Positions 11,281-23,465 of a stretch of DNA of 64,000 nt are shown piece after piece. The notes below the pieces were generated by a model, which did not search any database, was not told the origin of the DNA, and saw only the letters and a program-made list of their open reading frames with translations. Source of the stretch: Aedes albopictus. Taxonomy: Eukaryota; Arthropoda; Insecta; Diptera; Culicidae. How positions within the stretch are numbered: position 1 is the stretch's first letter; every line of letters begins with the position of its first letter. The stretch covers positions 39,485,066 to 39,549,065 of the forward strand of contig NC_085137.1 in the NCBI RefSeq assembly GCF_035046485.1. The letters are read 5' to 3'. The position numbers and the translations under genes are program-made.

Positions 11281-12460
11281 GTAAATATCCGGGATGGATG
11301 GAAGGGGTTTTGGAACAAACGTTTTGTAACGTGAATGCAAAAAAATTAAAGAGTTTATCATTAGCAACTTCGTAAAGTTCTTGCAAACTGAATTCTGGAT
11401 AGAATGACTCATAACAACAACAAGCTTGAATTATGTAGCATTGTTGTATAGATAAACCATTACCCGCTACATGAGTCATTGATACACATTCAGAATGTAA
11501 TTTTTAATTGTCAAATCAATTTTCATTTATGCTAGAGCAATGAGCATTTTCTTAAGAATTTTAGAATGGGATAAAAGTTTGACCTTTATTGACTTATCAA
11601 ATGAATGCCTTACAGTGATCTAGAGGCCACAGTTTTGCTGAAAATATTTACGCCAAGTTCTGTTTTCGTTTAAACCCTCCTTGTGCATTAGAGTCTTGTT
11701 TTGGCCCATACTGTACACTACGTCTGCGAGCTGTTCTCAACGTGCATTAGGAAGGTTAAGTTATATTCAATCAGGACCGCACTTAGGACAACCGGGGGGC
11801 CATGTCCCGGGCTCCACAGAACACATTTTACGGATAAAAATACTATTACATGAAACAATAGTGCAAGAAACTTCCCTTGGCTTTTAAACTTCTTGAATTT
11901 CCAAAACATGTGAACATTCTATCAATTCATTTAATAAGCTTTGTGCAACCGCTCAAGATATTTTGTCGGAATTTTTGGAGGAAAATTTCACCTGAATTTT
12001 GGCGGTACTTTAGAATTTATATATTACAGAATTCTAATTTCTGTAGAAAAGAGAGTTCAAAAGTGTCTGTTCAATAGTTTTAACGGAATTTATAAAGTTT
12101 TCAATGATGAGTTCCATTTCCGTTCCAGTCGGTAAAATTGTATCGACTCAATGGGCATAGCTCCAGACAACCAATTTATTCGTATTATGAAATTTGTTAC
12201 CGTGTTGTACCTTGTACGTACTTTTATGCTGTACAGTTACATCGCTAAGATGCCGCAAAAGTTTCTTATGCATACAAAAGTAGAGGCGATGTACACGCAT
12301 TGACGGGACATTAATAGCACTATATGACTTGAAGCGATATCGTATGCGATATATGGTGCGCACTATTGCGACGTAATATAACATCTTATACGACTTAATG
12401 AAAAAATCTTGTCATCTCTGTGCCGAGCTAATGACCTTTGGATTATCGAGCCACACTTAA

Positions 12461-12677
12461 GGTTGAAGGATTCGTCATTGACATAATCGTCATCATTGAA
12501 AATTTGAAAGTGCTGTGTGTCATTTGAAAATTTGCTGTGAAAATGTATTCACTGTTTGGCGGGTGGAGAATGGAGTGCAGTGAACACATTTTCAATGCAA
12601 ACATTTAAGTTTTGATCGAGAAAACTGCTTTCGAATTTTCAATGATGACGATTATGTCAATGACGAATCCTTCAACC
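12461..12677. mobile_element. TTAA-flanked MITE, about 50-bp TIR
   Basis: The first about 50 bp (GGTTGAAGGATTCGTCATTG and on) and the inverted last 50 bp match with a single difference. TTAA flanks both ends (12457-12460 and 12678-12681). Length is 217 bp with no coding capacity. TTAA targeting is the habit of piggyBac-type elements, but the TIR does not look like canonical piggyBac, so I leave the superfamily open. Confidence 0.75.
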
Positions 12678-13068
12678 TTAACACCAAACACTACTGATGA
12701 AACAAGCTGATTAATTATCATGGCATTCAAAGAGTTTGTTGAAATGCACTTGGTTTACCTATGCTGTTCGTGTTTCGACGAAGCGAGTGTTGGAAATAGG
12801 CAAACAGTTTCGTTCAGTGTGGAGTGAGCCCCGAGTTCACCGTTGAACAGCTTTTACTTTTTCTTTATATTGCGTCAATTTCGTGAGAACAGACGACAGT
12901 TAGAAGAAGAAAAATTGGTCATAGTTGTTCAATACGGTAGGCTAGTGCGCAGAATGTCGTAGCGAGATAGTTGCTGATGATGTTGATATGTTGGATAAGT
13001 CGAATCTTGGGAATCAAATCATGGAACTAAAATGTAAGTTATCGAGCAAGTGTTGATAGAAATAAGAT

Positions 13069-16000
13069 TTTTTTTTCCTCCCCTGTTGGGGAAATTAAGC
13101 CACTGCGTCCAATAGGCTGAACTTTTGTGGCATGTCCCGTTTTGATATTCGCATCTAGCCAGCTAATTACCATGTGTCAAGTAATCAGGTACTGCCACGA
13201 CGCGTCGTCTCCCAGTCAGGTGCAATGGAATTGATAAACTCCAAGACCTTCCCAGGTTTTGCAGACCAGATCTCACTGGGTTGCAAGCAACCACTATTTA
13301 GAAATCTTTGCCTGCGCGCAGAACCACTATTTAGAAATCTTTGCCTGCAAAGCAGATGTTCCGAGGTTTCACGTTCCGTATTACAGAAACGACAGATATC
13401 ACTCTGAATATGGCCAATATTTTTCAAGTGATACCTGCTCGGGCAGTGTCCAGTTACTAGACCAGTGTATGTACATAGAGCTTTCTTGTTGAGCACTAAG
13501 AGCTTTTTGGTTTTATAAGTATTTGGTGTTATAAATCGTTTTGACTGATTGCAATTTTTGACGTCCATCCAATTGGATATCACCCTCTGCTCAGCCCAGC
13601 GTTTCAGGTCCATTTTAATTGTACAGTTTGATATACCACAGAATGGTTCTGGGCCAGCAAACTGTAAATTGGAACCACTTTTAGCAAGCTCGTCTGCCAT
13701 TTCATTTCCTTCAATGCCACAGTGACCTGGAACCCAGTATAAGTTTACTGAATTCCCTTGGCACAGCCTGCGCAGTGAAAGAATGCATTCCCAGACAAGC
13801 TTTTAAGTACATTTGTAAGCGCACAATGCTTTTAGTGCAGCTTGACTATCTGAGAAAATACAAATATTTGCATATCTGTATTTTCTCTCAAGGCAGATAT
13901 TTGCGCATTTCAAAATAGCAAGAATCTCTGCTTGAAACACCGTAGGATAGTGTCCCATCGCCACTGAAATTTGTATTCCAGGGCCGTAGATTCCTGCTCC
14001 CGTTTTTATTCCAACTTTTGAGCCATCTGTATAGAATTTGATTGACCCTTGACGAACAGTGGGACCTCCGACTTCCCAATCTGCACGAGTTGTTTCGTGC
14101 AACTTGTAAGGAACATCATGGTTCTCCACAGGTTTCATCCAGTCTGTAATCATTTTCATTACTGGCCTATTTTGAAAGTATTGTAAAATGCTCAGGTGAC
14201 CTACAAGATCACCTGGCATAAACTTTTCAACTCGTTCAAGTCTCAGCAATTCCTTTTCTGCTTCTAATTGCACGTACTCGTGCAAAGGTAGCAGATTGAG
14301 AATCGCATCTAAAGCTTTTGATGGTGTGCTTCGCATCGCTCCTGTAACAGCAATGGACGCAAGACGTTGAGTTTTCGCAAGCTTTGATTGCGTGGTAACC
14401 TCTTTTGTTTTTGGCCACCAGACAAACGAAGCATACGTCACTTTTGGGTGGATTATGGCAGTATAAATCCACATTATCATTTTTGGTTTCAAGCCCCACT
14501 TCCTGCCAATAGTTTTGGAGCTTAACCAGAACGCACTTGTTGCCTTACCGATCACGGACTCAATTTGAGCATTCCAGTTCAGTTTAGCATCCAGTATCAA
14601 ACCTAAGTATTTGACTCGATCACTAGGATGAATTTGTATCCCTCCAAGCCGAAAAGCTTTTAGGTTGATCTTCCTTCTCCTAGTGAAAGGGACAATTACG
14701 ACTTTTGACGGGTTGATGCCAAGGCCCTCCTTAATACACCATGAATGTGTATAGTTTAGAGCCCTTTGCATTCTTTCCGAAACAGTTTCGTCATACTTTC
14801 CTCTCACTATTATGACTATATCGTCTGCAAAGCCCACAACTTCGAAACCTTTTTCCTTCAAGCTTCTTAGAAGATCGTCTACAACCAAGGACCACATCAG
14901 TGGTGAGAGGACTCCTCCTTGAGGGCAACCTTTCGTTGCCCTTACTGTTATAGAAGAACTTCCCAGCTCAGAGGTGATTTCTCTTTTTGCAAGCACAGTA
15001 TAAATCCAATGTATGATACATTGGTCGAAGTTTTTGTTCTCCATGGCACGCTTCATAGATGAATAGGAGGCATCATCAAATGCTCCTTCTATGTCTGAAA
15101 AAGCGCATAAAGCTATTTCTTTTGCTGAAAACGTTTTTTCCACCTTTGTTACTAGCGAATGAAGTGCCGTAACCGTTGACTTACCAGATTGATAAGCAAA
15201 CTGGAAGTCAGATAGGGGATGGTCTTTTATGTAAGAAGAATTGATAAAATCCTTCAAAACCTTTTCCATAGTCTTCAATAAAACTGAAGAAAGACTAATT
15301 GGCCTGTATGCTTTGGGATGCGTCTTGTCTCGCTTCCCCTTTTTTGGTATAAAGATAACTTTTATAAGTCTCCATTTTGATGGAACGTAATTCAATCTTA
15401 AACTAGCCTTGAACATCTCAATTAGTGGTGGAACCAACACCGCTTCTCCATTTTGAATCAGTGCTGGAAATATTCCATCAACTCCTGCAGATTTAAAAGG
15501 CTGAAATGATCTAATTGCATTTTCCACTCTGGCTTTCGTGAAGATTTCATCAGCTAAATCTGAGGCGGTGTTTATTGTACTAGTTGACTCCGATGAGTTT
15601 ATACTAGGACATCCTTCACCTTCCAGAGATATAGTATCATTGGAATTCACACTTAGAACCGAACCTGGAAAATGGGTTTCCATCATTAAGGCGAAACTGG
15701 ATCCATTTCCTCACTTTTTGGTTTTTGATTTTTTATTAAATAACGAAGTGATATTTTCACAATCGGTTTTCGTGCATATGTAGAGTATGGATTAGGGTAC
15801 CTTCTGAATTTTTTACGCGAGAGAAAATGTTTTTCGTTTTTGCAGAAACCATTTTTGAACAAAATTTCACTAAAAAATGGTTTCTACAAAAACGAAAAAT
15901 ATTTTCTACAGCGTAAAAAATTCAGAAGATATCCTGATCCATACTCTACATGTGCACGAAAACCGCTTTTAGAAATATTGCTTCGTTGTTTAATAAAAAA

Positions 16001-18011
16001 TCAAAAACCAAAAATATGAGGAAATGCTTCCAGTTTCGCCTTAAATCCAAAGTTTCACGAGGAGTTTTGGTAAAAGCTCCATCGTCGCGCTTCAGGTTTC
16101 CCAATTCATTTGAATGATCTTTTGCAAGCGTTTTCTGTAGTCTTGCAACTACAGGAGTGCTGCTTATGTTTTCACATGTCAGCATCCAAGATTTTCATTT
16201 CGATTTTCGTATTTCGTTGTTGTAATCAGTCAGGGCTTTCCTGTACTGAGTCCAATCTCCCGTTTGTTTCGCTCTATTGAACATTTTACGAGAAAATTTT
16301 CTCAGGCGATCCAGTTTTGAGTTCCACCATGGCACGTCTCTAGTAGAAGACGATTGTATGGTGGGACAACTTCTGTTAAAGGAATTGATGATACTTTCAT
16401 TTACCCTTTGAGAAAATGATTCTAACTTTTGGGTTGAATCAATAGTTTCTCCCATTGTAAATGAATGCGTATTCAACAATTCTACATATTGATCCCAGTT
16501 TGTCCTCCTGGGATTTCTAAATGCGGTTCTAGAATAATCTCCACCACTCCAATTGAAGATTATGTGTTTATGATCAGATAGAGAAATCTCATCTGACACG
16601 TGCCAGTTTGTGATCTTGTCAAAGATTGCAGCAGTGCACAGTGTTAGATCCAAGACCTCTTGTCTGATTACATTTGAGAAAGTAGGTTTATCACCATTAT
16701 TGCAAATGTCTATATTGTTCGAAGACAGATACTCTAATAGTGACTCACCTCGACTGTTAATATCCGTACTACCCCAAACCGTGTGATGTGCATTGGCGTC
16801 ATAGCCAATGATAAACGATTTGTTGTTTTCTTTACAGAATTGGACAAATGATGCGATCTCAGAAGGAGGTGCCTCAGGAACATCACCAGGAAAGTAAGCT
16901 GAAGCCACAGCGATCTCAGTTTTACCCCTAGTGGTTGGTACCTCTACCATGATCGCAACAATGTCCTTTCTGATAAACTCTGTAATAGGATAGCATTTTA
17001 ACGTTTTGCGTACTAATACAGCGGTTCTGGGTGAATCTTGTTGCTCATCATAAAATAGTTTACTATTTTGTGTCAGAACTCCAAGAATCTTTCGTTTATT
17101 GGACCATGGCTCTTGAATAAGCGCCACTTCCAGTCCTTCTTTTTTAATCCTTTGACTCAACACAGCAGAAGCACCTTTTGCGTGATGAAGGTTTACCTGT
17201 ACGAACTTAATTCCTGTCATAAAAAAAATTCATTTACCCACTTTTATTAAGCCTCGGAATTGAGACGTAAGAAAGTGGCCGATTATCCCGGAGACAAATA
17301 AGGTCCACTGCGTCATTGCTCGTTTAACACAGTAAAGGCAACATACTGTGGAGGGTGCCCTGGTACTCCACAGGCTCCGTTCACGGTTAAGTATTTATAA
17401 GGCCCCCCTAACCATTCATTCCTAGGCACGGTACGCTTAACACCATGAATTAGGGGTCGCTTGTTTGGTGGACTTTTACCACCGGATTAGGCAATCCATA
17501 GTGGTATTCTAGCCAGTTGAGGGAACTGCTACCGCCACTACACGGCTATCTAAGCTGATCGGGAATAGAAATTAATATTGATGATCAACTTCTTTAGAGC
17601 CCGAACAGCCGCATAATAAGATAAATAAAGCATGAATTACTTGCAGTCTTGAAGCTGCCGAAACAGTAAGCTGCTGCTTTCGAGAAGTTTCACTCTTTCC
17701 AAGAAATCGCTATCTAACAGCGAGATTTCCCGCACAGTTTTCATTACCCCTCTCTGACTTGCACCATCCATTGTTGATTATCAAGGCCACAAAACAAAAA
17801 AGATTCACTTTGTAATCATGATGATGGCCGTTCATTTTCTTGTAGCTTTTTGGCACTGCATCAACAGTCCAACTGCACCCTTTTCCATAAACGGTTCTAG
17901 CTTATGCGAGTTTGTACGTACACTTTAACGAGTTTACCTTTACATTCATGCGATTTCGTACACAAATGTAAGTTGAACTGGCCTTATAAGTGAAGTAATA
18001 AATGGAATGCG
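13069..18011 (-). pseudogene. Lian-like LOA-clade LINE, near full length, dead (copy 2)
   Basis: Minus-strand single-ORF LINE. After removing one MITE (15690-16040 plus one TTAA), the frame from ATG at 17220 to the stop at 13185 is 1226 codons. This is close to the single long ORF I recall for Lian. Domains: AP-type endonuclease (LIQEPW, GYDANAHHTVWG, SLSDHKHI) at about residues 1-230; reverse transcriptase (AFSDIEGAFDD, KGCPQGGVLSP, GFADDIVI); RNase H (FYTDGSK, QAEILAI, FSDSQAAL, HCGIEGNEMADELA); then a Cys-rich C-terminus (CRFCNTERETSEHLL). Defects: TGA at 16195-16197, TAA at 13803-13805 (Ser TCA in copy 3) and the MITE. The poly-A tail is at 13069-13076. The 5' end is uncertain: AATAAGAT at 13061-13068 and 18012-18019 may be the target duplication. 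A 44-codon frame at 17640-17774 lies in the 5' region. Confidence 0.85.
15690..16040. mobile_element. 351-bp palindromic MITE inserted in the LINE, TTAA duplication
   Basis: Near-palindromic element: GGCGAAACTGG... at the left and ...CCAGTTTCGCC at the right, with arms running past the CAAAAACC/GGTTTTTG blocks nearly to the centre. TTAA flanks at 15686-15689 and 16041-16044. Excising the element plus one TTAA joins the LINE codons as ETLDL|MMETHFPGS without a frame change, which proves both the insertion and the 4-bp duplication. Confidence 0.9.
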
Positions 18012-18157
18012 AATAAGATAAAGTCATCGCAATAAAACATCAGAATATCGTTTACTACGATATAGTCATTTTTATAAAAGTTGATTTGTATTCTTATACG
18101 ACTTTACCAGTAATTTATCCGATGTCCTGCGTGCATCCTTATGCGACTACTGATTGT

Positions 18158-18303
18158 CTTGAGGTGTATCGTTGTGCTCGCCTCAAAGTATACAAATTCA
18201 TGCATGGACAGGCAAAGAACGCCCTTTTATTAAAAACTGTAGAAGTGAAGAGAGACATGCCGAGTTTCAGTGGGAACGTAAAGCCATACAGAAGAAGAAG
18301 CAT
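18158..18303 (+). mobile_element. Feilai-type SINE 3' fragment
   Basis: GTATACAAATTCATG..., GGCAGGCAAAGAA and a GAAGAAGAAG tail match the body of the SINE split at 56917-58529, but the tRNA head is missing. No target duplication is apparent. Confidence 0.6.
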
Positions 18304-19934
18304 GTATGCGAATTCAAATTGTTAAAACATTTCATTAAAGAATTGTTGCAAGAATGTTTGGCACGAATTTCATTTTTTTTTTAATACGAATGAGATTTCA
18401 GGTTGAATTCTTGACAGATTTTTTTATGAATTAGAGATGTTATTTATAGTGTGTTACGTTTATAAAATATTTCTGAGAAATTTCCATGGATTGCATTCTC
18501 AAATTCATCGAAAATTCTTCGATTAATGCATGGAGTGTGTTACGTTTGTTATTCGTTGTGAACATTTTGTCAGTTTATTTCATAAATTAAACTGTGGATT
18601 GTATATCAGCATTTGTAGTGCTCAGGCCGTTTCGGGCAACGATCCACTGCAAAACATGTAAGTCGTCCTCTGACACGGGCATGAAACTGCAGACGGTCTT
18701 GTGTAGTTGCCCCCTTAGAAATTCCTAAATCAACCACAAGCTATGAAAGCAACTATCGCTGCGAACTTAAGGCGATATGTCAGAAAAAAACGGTCGAATG
18801 ATGAACCAAGAACAAATATGAAACCTCGTCTTCCTGGGATTAGACTTTAGGCATAGTGTAGCATAAAACATGTTTATGTTGTGTTTTTGTGCGGCGTGGA
18901 GCGTTGTGTATATATAGGGTTTTAATGTATTATGTTACAGGTGATTCCAGAAACCCTATTGATTTGTTCATAATATTCGGAGAAAGGCTTGAACGAATTT
19001 GATGGGTTTTTCAAACTTGTTTTGTAAATATCGGATATAAATTCGACAGGGACTTTTGTCAAAAATTTCCTAGACATTCCTTAGGGAGTCTACCACATAT
19101 TTTCCGATTTTTTTTTAATTTGTACCTATGCTCTTTTATAGAATTTAAGAAAACAAACCAAACCAAACCAAACAAACCAATAAGTGTTGAACTAAGTCAT
19201 GGTTTTAAAAGGTTTTTTTAATTTCTTTTTATTTGTGAATTTACATAAAATTTTTGTTTATTTGTAAATTTACTACAGTTAGGTCTTCACAAACCTTATT
19301 AAAAGAAATTTGGACCAATAAATTTCAAAACAACTCTTGTCATAGTTTCAATTCAACAGTTTTGAAATTCAGTTTGAATGTGTCGTAAGTTTGCCAAATA
19401 AAATGAAACTATAGATTTTCAAACATTCTTTTGAACTCAGATAAAAATTCCTGCTACTTATCTTAAAGCTTTGACGAAAAATCTATGGTATATCTTTGAA
19501 AATTTTCGGAAAAAATGAACCAGAGCAGAAAAATTTAGAACTTTGTGTAAAATTATTCGAAATATCATGACAGTTTTCACAGAATTGAACGCCAACATTT
19601 AGCAGTAGCATTTTGACTATTCATTCTATGGATTTTTGGAGTTCCTCCAGAATTCAGGTGAAAATGTAATGAAAATATGTTAACAATCTGTGAAGGGAGT
19701 TTAAAATATCCAAAAGACCTAGAAAATAGCTGCAGTGTTTCCACTAAGAACCACAACGTAACACACATATTTTGCTAGTATACAGTAATTTGAGGTTTGT
19801 ATGATAAAAAAAAAACAAATCAAGAGGTGTTTCTGCATTATTATAATTTTACTTGCTTTATGTTTTGTTCATAAAGCGAGATTTTGTGATTGGCCCCTTA
19901 ACTGTGTGGTCCACGGTTCCCCTTTAATCCGGCC
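18304..19934. other. Non-coding intron sequence, nothing recognised
   Basis: AT-rich DNA with two TAGTGTGTTACGTTT/GAGTGTGTTACGTTT repeats about 100 bp apart (about 18437 and 18534) and an AAACC microsatellite. No gene is supported. Confidence 0.5.
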
Positions 19935-20765
19935 CTGCCTATAGAAATTCCTTCTGGGGATACCACAGAAATTCTTCCTGGGATTCCTCCGAAGTTTTTC
20001 CAGGTTTTCATCCGGAGTTCCTTCTGGGATTCTTCAAAGAGTTTCTTCTGCAATTCTTCCAGGAAATCTGGGACTCGTTCACAAATTTATCCAGACATTT
20101 TTCTCTGAGATTACTGCAAGAATTATCTTTAATATTGGTGCGCAGAAATTCCTTATTGAAGTTCGATCTTGTATACGTCCAAGAGGTTTTCCTCAAGGTT
20201 TCCAAGGATTCTCTCTATAGTCGTCTTTGGAATTTCTACAGGAATTTAATCGTCCAAATTTTTTTTTGTGTATCCGTGTGCAAAATTTCCTTTGAAACGT
20301 CGATCTTGAATACTTCAAAGAGCTTCTACTGGATTCTCTTCATAATCTATATAATCTTTGGAATTTCTCAACGAATTTCTACTGTATTTCCTACAAGAGT
20401 TCTTTATGGGAATCCTCCAGTTTCTTCTAAAAATTCTCTAGGAATCCGTCTGCCTGTTTTTCAGAAGTCCCTTCTGGAAATTATTCTGGATTTCCTTCAA
20501 GAAATCTATCTTCAAAAGTTTTTTTTATGGAATCCTTCAAAAGTTCCTGGAAATAAAAAAAAACACTTGCTTGAATTCCTGGATTCCAGGCTAAACTCCT
20601 GTAGGAAACCCTACAGGAGCTTCTGATGGAATTACAGGACAAAAATCTCAAACGAAATCCAAAAGGAAACCTGAAGGAATCCACAGAATGGAACTTTTTG
20701 AAGGAATCTCCGATAGAAATTCCTGAAGGAATCCTGAAGGAATTGCTAGATGAATCCGTAGTTGG
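19935..20765. repeat. TTCCTCC minisatellite with internal orientation switch
   Basis: Up to about 20590 the units read TTCC/TTCTTCC on the plus strand; from about 20620 onward they read GGAA/GAAGGAATCC, the complement. The change coincides with a 10-bp-stem hairpin CTCCTGTAGG-AAAC-CCTACAGGAG at 20596-20619. Confidence 0.75.
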
Positions 20766-21640
20766 AACACAAGCGATGTAGTTCAGATAAGAAATACCAA
20801 TTAAATGGCAATCGGGTCCGACCTGCAATGGTGTTGTGTATCGCCATTCATCAATTTGTGTTAGCTACTTGTTTGACACTTGAAAAAAAATAGATTAAAT
20901 TTCCCAAAAAATGTAAAAAAAAAATATGCGTGGAAACTTCTAAATCTTTCATGAATGCATTTGCCGTTTCCTCACGATTGAAAAATAACAAAATAAAAAT
21001 AATAAGGATTCGAAGAAAAATGTTGGCAAAACTGAAGTTGTTGACAAAAACGAAGTAATATATTGACAAAAAGAGCGTGACGTTACGTGATTTCTCCGAG
21101 CCCAGCTTCACGAAAATCCCCAAAAATGTGTCTCAAAGTTTCATCATACATTTTTTTTCTCTCTGTTCGGGACATAACCACTGCGACCAATATTTGATCT
21201 ATTGTGGTAGCCTACCACTGGTAGGTATATCATACATCTTGCTCGTTTAACAAAACAAATAGCGTAATTCATTAAATTCTTAGTTGAGGAAGTTTGATAA
21301 AATTTTCTGCTACAAATAAATTATTCCTACGAAATGTTGCATCGATTGCTCTCAAAGTCACCGAAAATTATCTACAACAAATTCCATTAATTTTTGCAAC
21401 GTACTACTACTATATAGTAGTGTTTTTTTAGAAATGTTTCAATTATTCTCGAAGAATTTTGGATAAGTTTTTTAAATTAATCACGGAGGAATAGGACACA
21501 TTTTTTCTAAGAGTTTCAACTCCTGAGACGACTCTTGAAGTATTCTTGAGATAACAACTCCTTAAGTTATTTCTGAAAACAAAAATTATGATAAAGTTTT
21601 GTAAAAAAAGAAAAAAAACAAACATAATACAGTGAGAATC
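20766..21640. other. Non-coding intron sequence, nothing recognised
   Basis: AT-rich, with no repeat or reading frame that I can support. Confidence 0.4.
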
Positions 21641-21642
21641 TA

Positions 21643-23463
21643 CACTGCCGATCAAAAGTTTGGGGTCACCCCCTCAAAAGCATTTTTTAAGGCCCATATC
21701 TTCGCCAATTTGCGTCCGATTTCAAAACCCTAGGTTACATTCAAAAGATAATAAGTCAAAGAAACTTGGAATATGATTTAAAAGAAACTTTTTCAAAAAA
21801 AATTGTATGTAAACTTAACCCAAAGTTGCCAAATTTTCTAACAAATTAATATAAACTTACGGCAGTGTCGCTGGAAATTGGGTCGACCAAATTTTAAGAT
21901 GAGAGCGGTAATATGACCCATATTCTATGAGCTTTTATCTGCTTTTTACAGAACTTATTTAAAAAATCTAGAAAAAAAAGTTATTAAAAGTCATCGACCA
22001 AAAGTTTGGGGTCACCCCTCAACATGATGTATCAGCCAAAAGTTTGGGGTCACTTTCGTAAAACATGGAAAAGTGATTTGGTGATATCTTCGCCATCTAT
22101 AGTTCAATTTTAATTATTTTTGGCTCATTTCAAAGATAATTAACTAAATTTACGTTTGATGTCTTTAACATAACGTATTTAACGATTTTTGTATATAAAA
22201 ATGTTATGTAAAGTTAACACATTTCACCACACTTCAAAAAATGAGGCAACTTTACGATAAGTTTTAGTATGTAAATTACAACAAATATGTGTGGTTCAAT
22301 GTCTGTGCAGTAAGTATCATTCATTTTGTTTCAAATAAGCCAAGCAGAATTAAAATTGAATGAGAGATGACAAAGATATCAACAAATCACTTTTCCATGT
22401 TTTACGATAGTGACCCCAAACTTTTGGCCGATGACATCAAGGATTGATTTACTTAATAACTTTTTTTTCTAGATTTTTTAGCTAAGTTCTGTAAAAAGTA
22501 GTTGAAAGCTAATAGAAAATGGGTTATATTACACAGCGCAACATTTTTTTGTCTCAAGAGCAAACTTATGTGTCTCCGAAGGATTTTGCGCTGCTGAATC
22601 CGAATCCGGGCTCAGATTTGCTTCAACACTTCACAATTTTTAGCTATACCTCAATTTATAGGGCAAAATATGCGATTTTGGGCTTCTTTGACTGCAAGCC
22701 ATTAAGCATGGAAATATTTTTATCAAGCAATCAAAAGGTTAATTGGTCAATTAACATCTAAATTAACGACTCATGCAAACCATTTCATTTTACCTAATCA
22801 AATTTGATAGATTTAAGCATTTTATGTTAGTATGAAAACTTGCATGCAACTTTTGGAGGGTGACTTGTATGGGAAATATCGTATCTAACATAAATCGCTT
22901 AAAACTATCAAATTCGATTTGGTAAAACGAAATATTTTGCATGAGTCGTTAATTTAGATGTTAATTGACCAATTAACCTTTTGATTGATTAAAAAAATAT
23001 ATTTCCATGCTTAATAACTTGCAGTCAAAAAGCCCAAATTCACATATTTTGACCTATAAATTGAGGTATAGCTCAAAATTGTGTTGGAGCAAATCTGAGC
23101 CCGGATTCGGATTCAGCGGCCCAAAATCTGTCAGAGACACATAAGTTTGCTCTTGAGACAGACCAAAAGTTAATTTTTGTTACGCTGTGTTACCGCTCTC
23201 ATCTTAAAATTTGATCGACCCAATTTCCAGCGAAACTGCCGTAAGTTTATATTCATTTTTTAGAAAATTTGGCAACTTTCGGCTAAGTTTACATACAAAA
23301 TTTTTTGAAAACGTTTCTTTTAAATCATGTTCAAAGTTTCTTTGACTTATTATCATTTGAATGAGACCTGGGGTTTTGAAATCGGACGCAAATTGGCGAA
23401 GATATGGCCCTAAAAAAATGACATGTTTTTGAGGGGATGACCCCAAACTTTTGATCAGGAGTG
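21643..23463. mobile_element. 1.8-kb long inverted-repeat DNA element, TA target
   Basis: Termini CACTGCCGATCAAAAGTTTG and the inverted GATCAGGAGTG end share more than 250 bp of arm on each side, with TA at 21641-21642 and 23464-23465. The motif CAAAAGTTTGGGGTCAC recurs inside near 22008 and 22036, and inverted near 22410. The right arm is interrupted by a separate element (22532-23189). No transposase is encoded. TA targeting suggests Tc1/mariner. Confidence 0.8.
22532..23189. mobile_element. CACAGCG-family palindromic element, copy 1, TTA duplication
   Basis: CACAGCGCAAC...GTTACGCTGTG with arms of about 300 bp. TTA at 22529-22531 and 23190-23192. The intact left arm of the host element (about 21905-21930) is the mirror image of the target and shows a single TTA, so the duplication is real. 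A 3-bp TWA target fits PIF/Harbinger. The open frame at 22519-22761 is arm sequence, not a gene. Confidence 0.85.
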
Positions 23464-23465
23464 TA

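Noticed and set aside
22519..22761. 80-codon frame, similar to one at 48078-48332
   Set aside because: Both are arm sequence of the CACAGCG palindromic element; similarity reflects the repeat, not a conserved gene.
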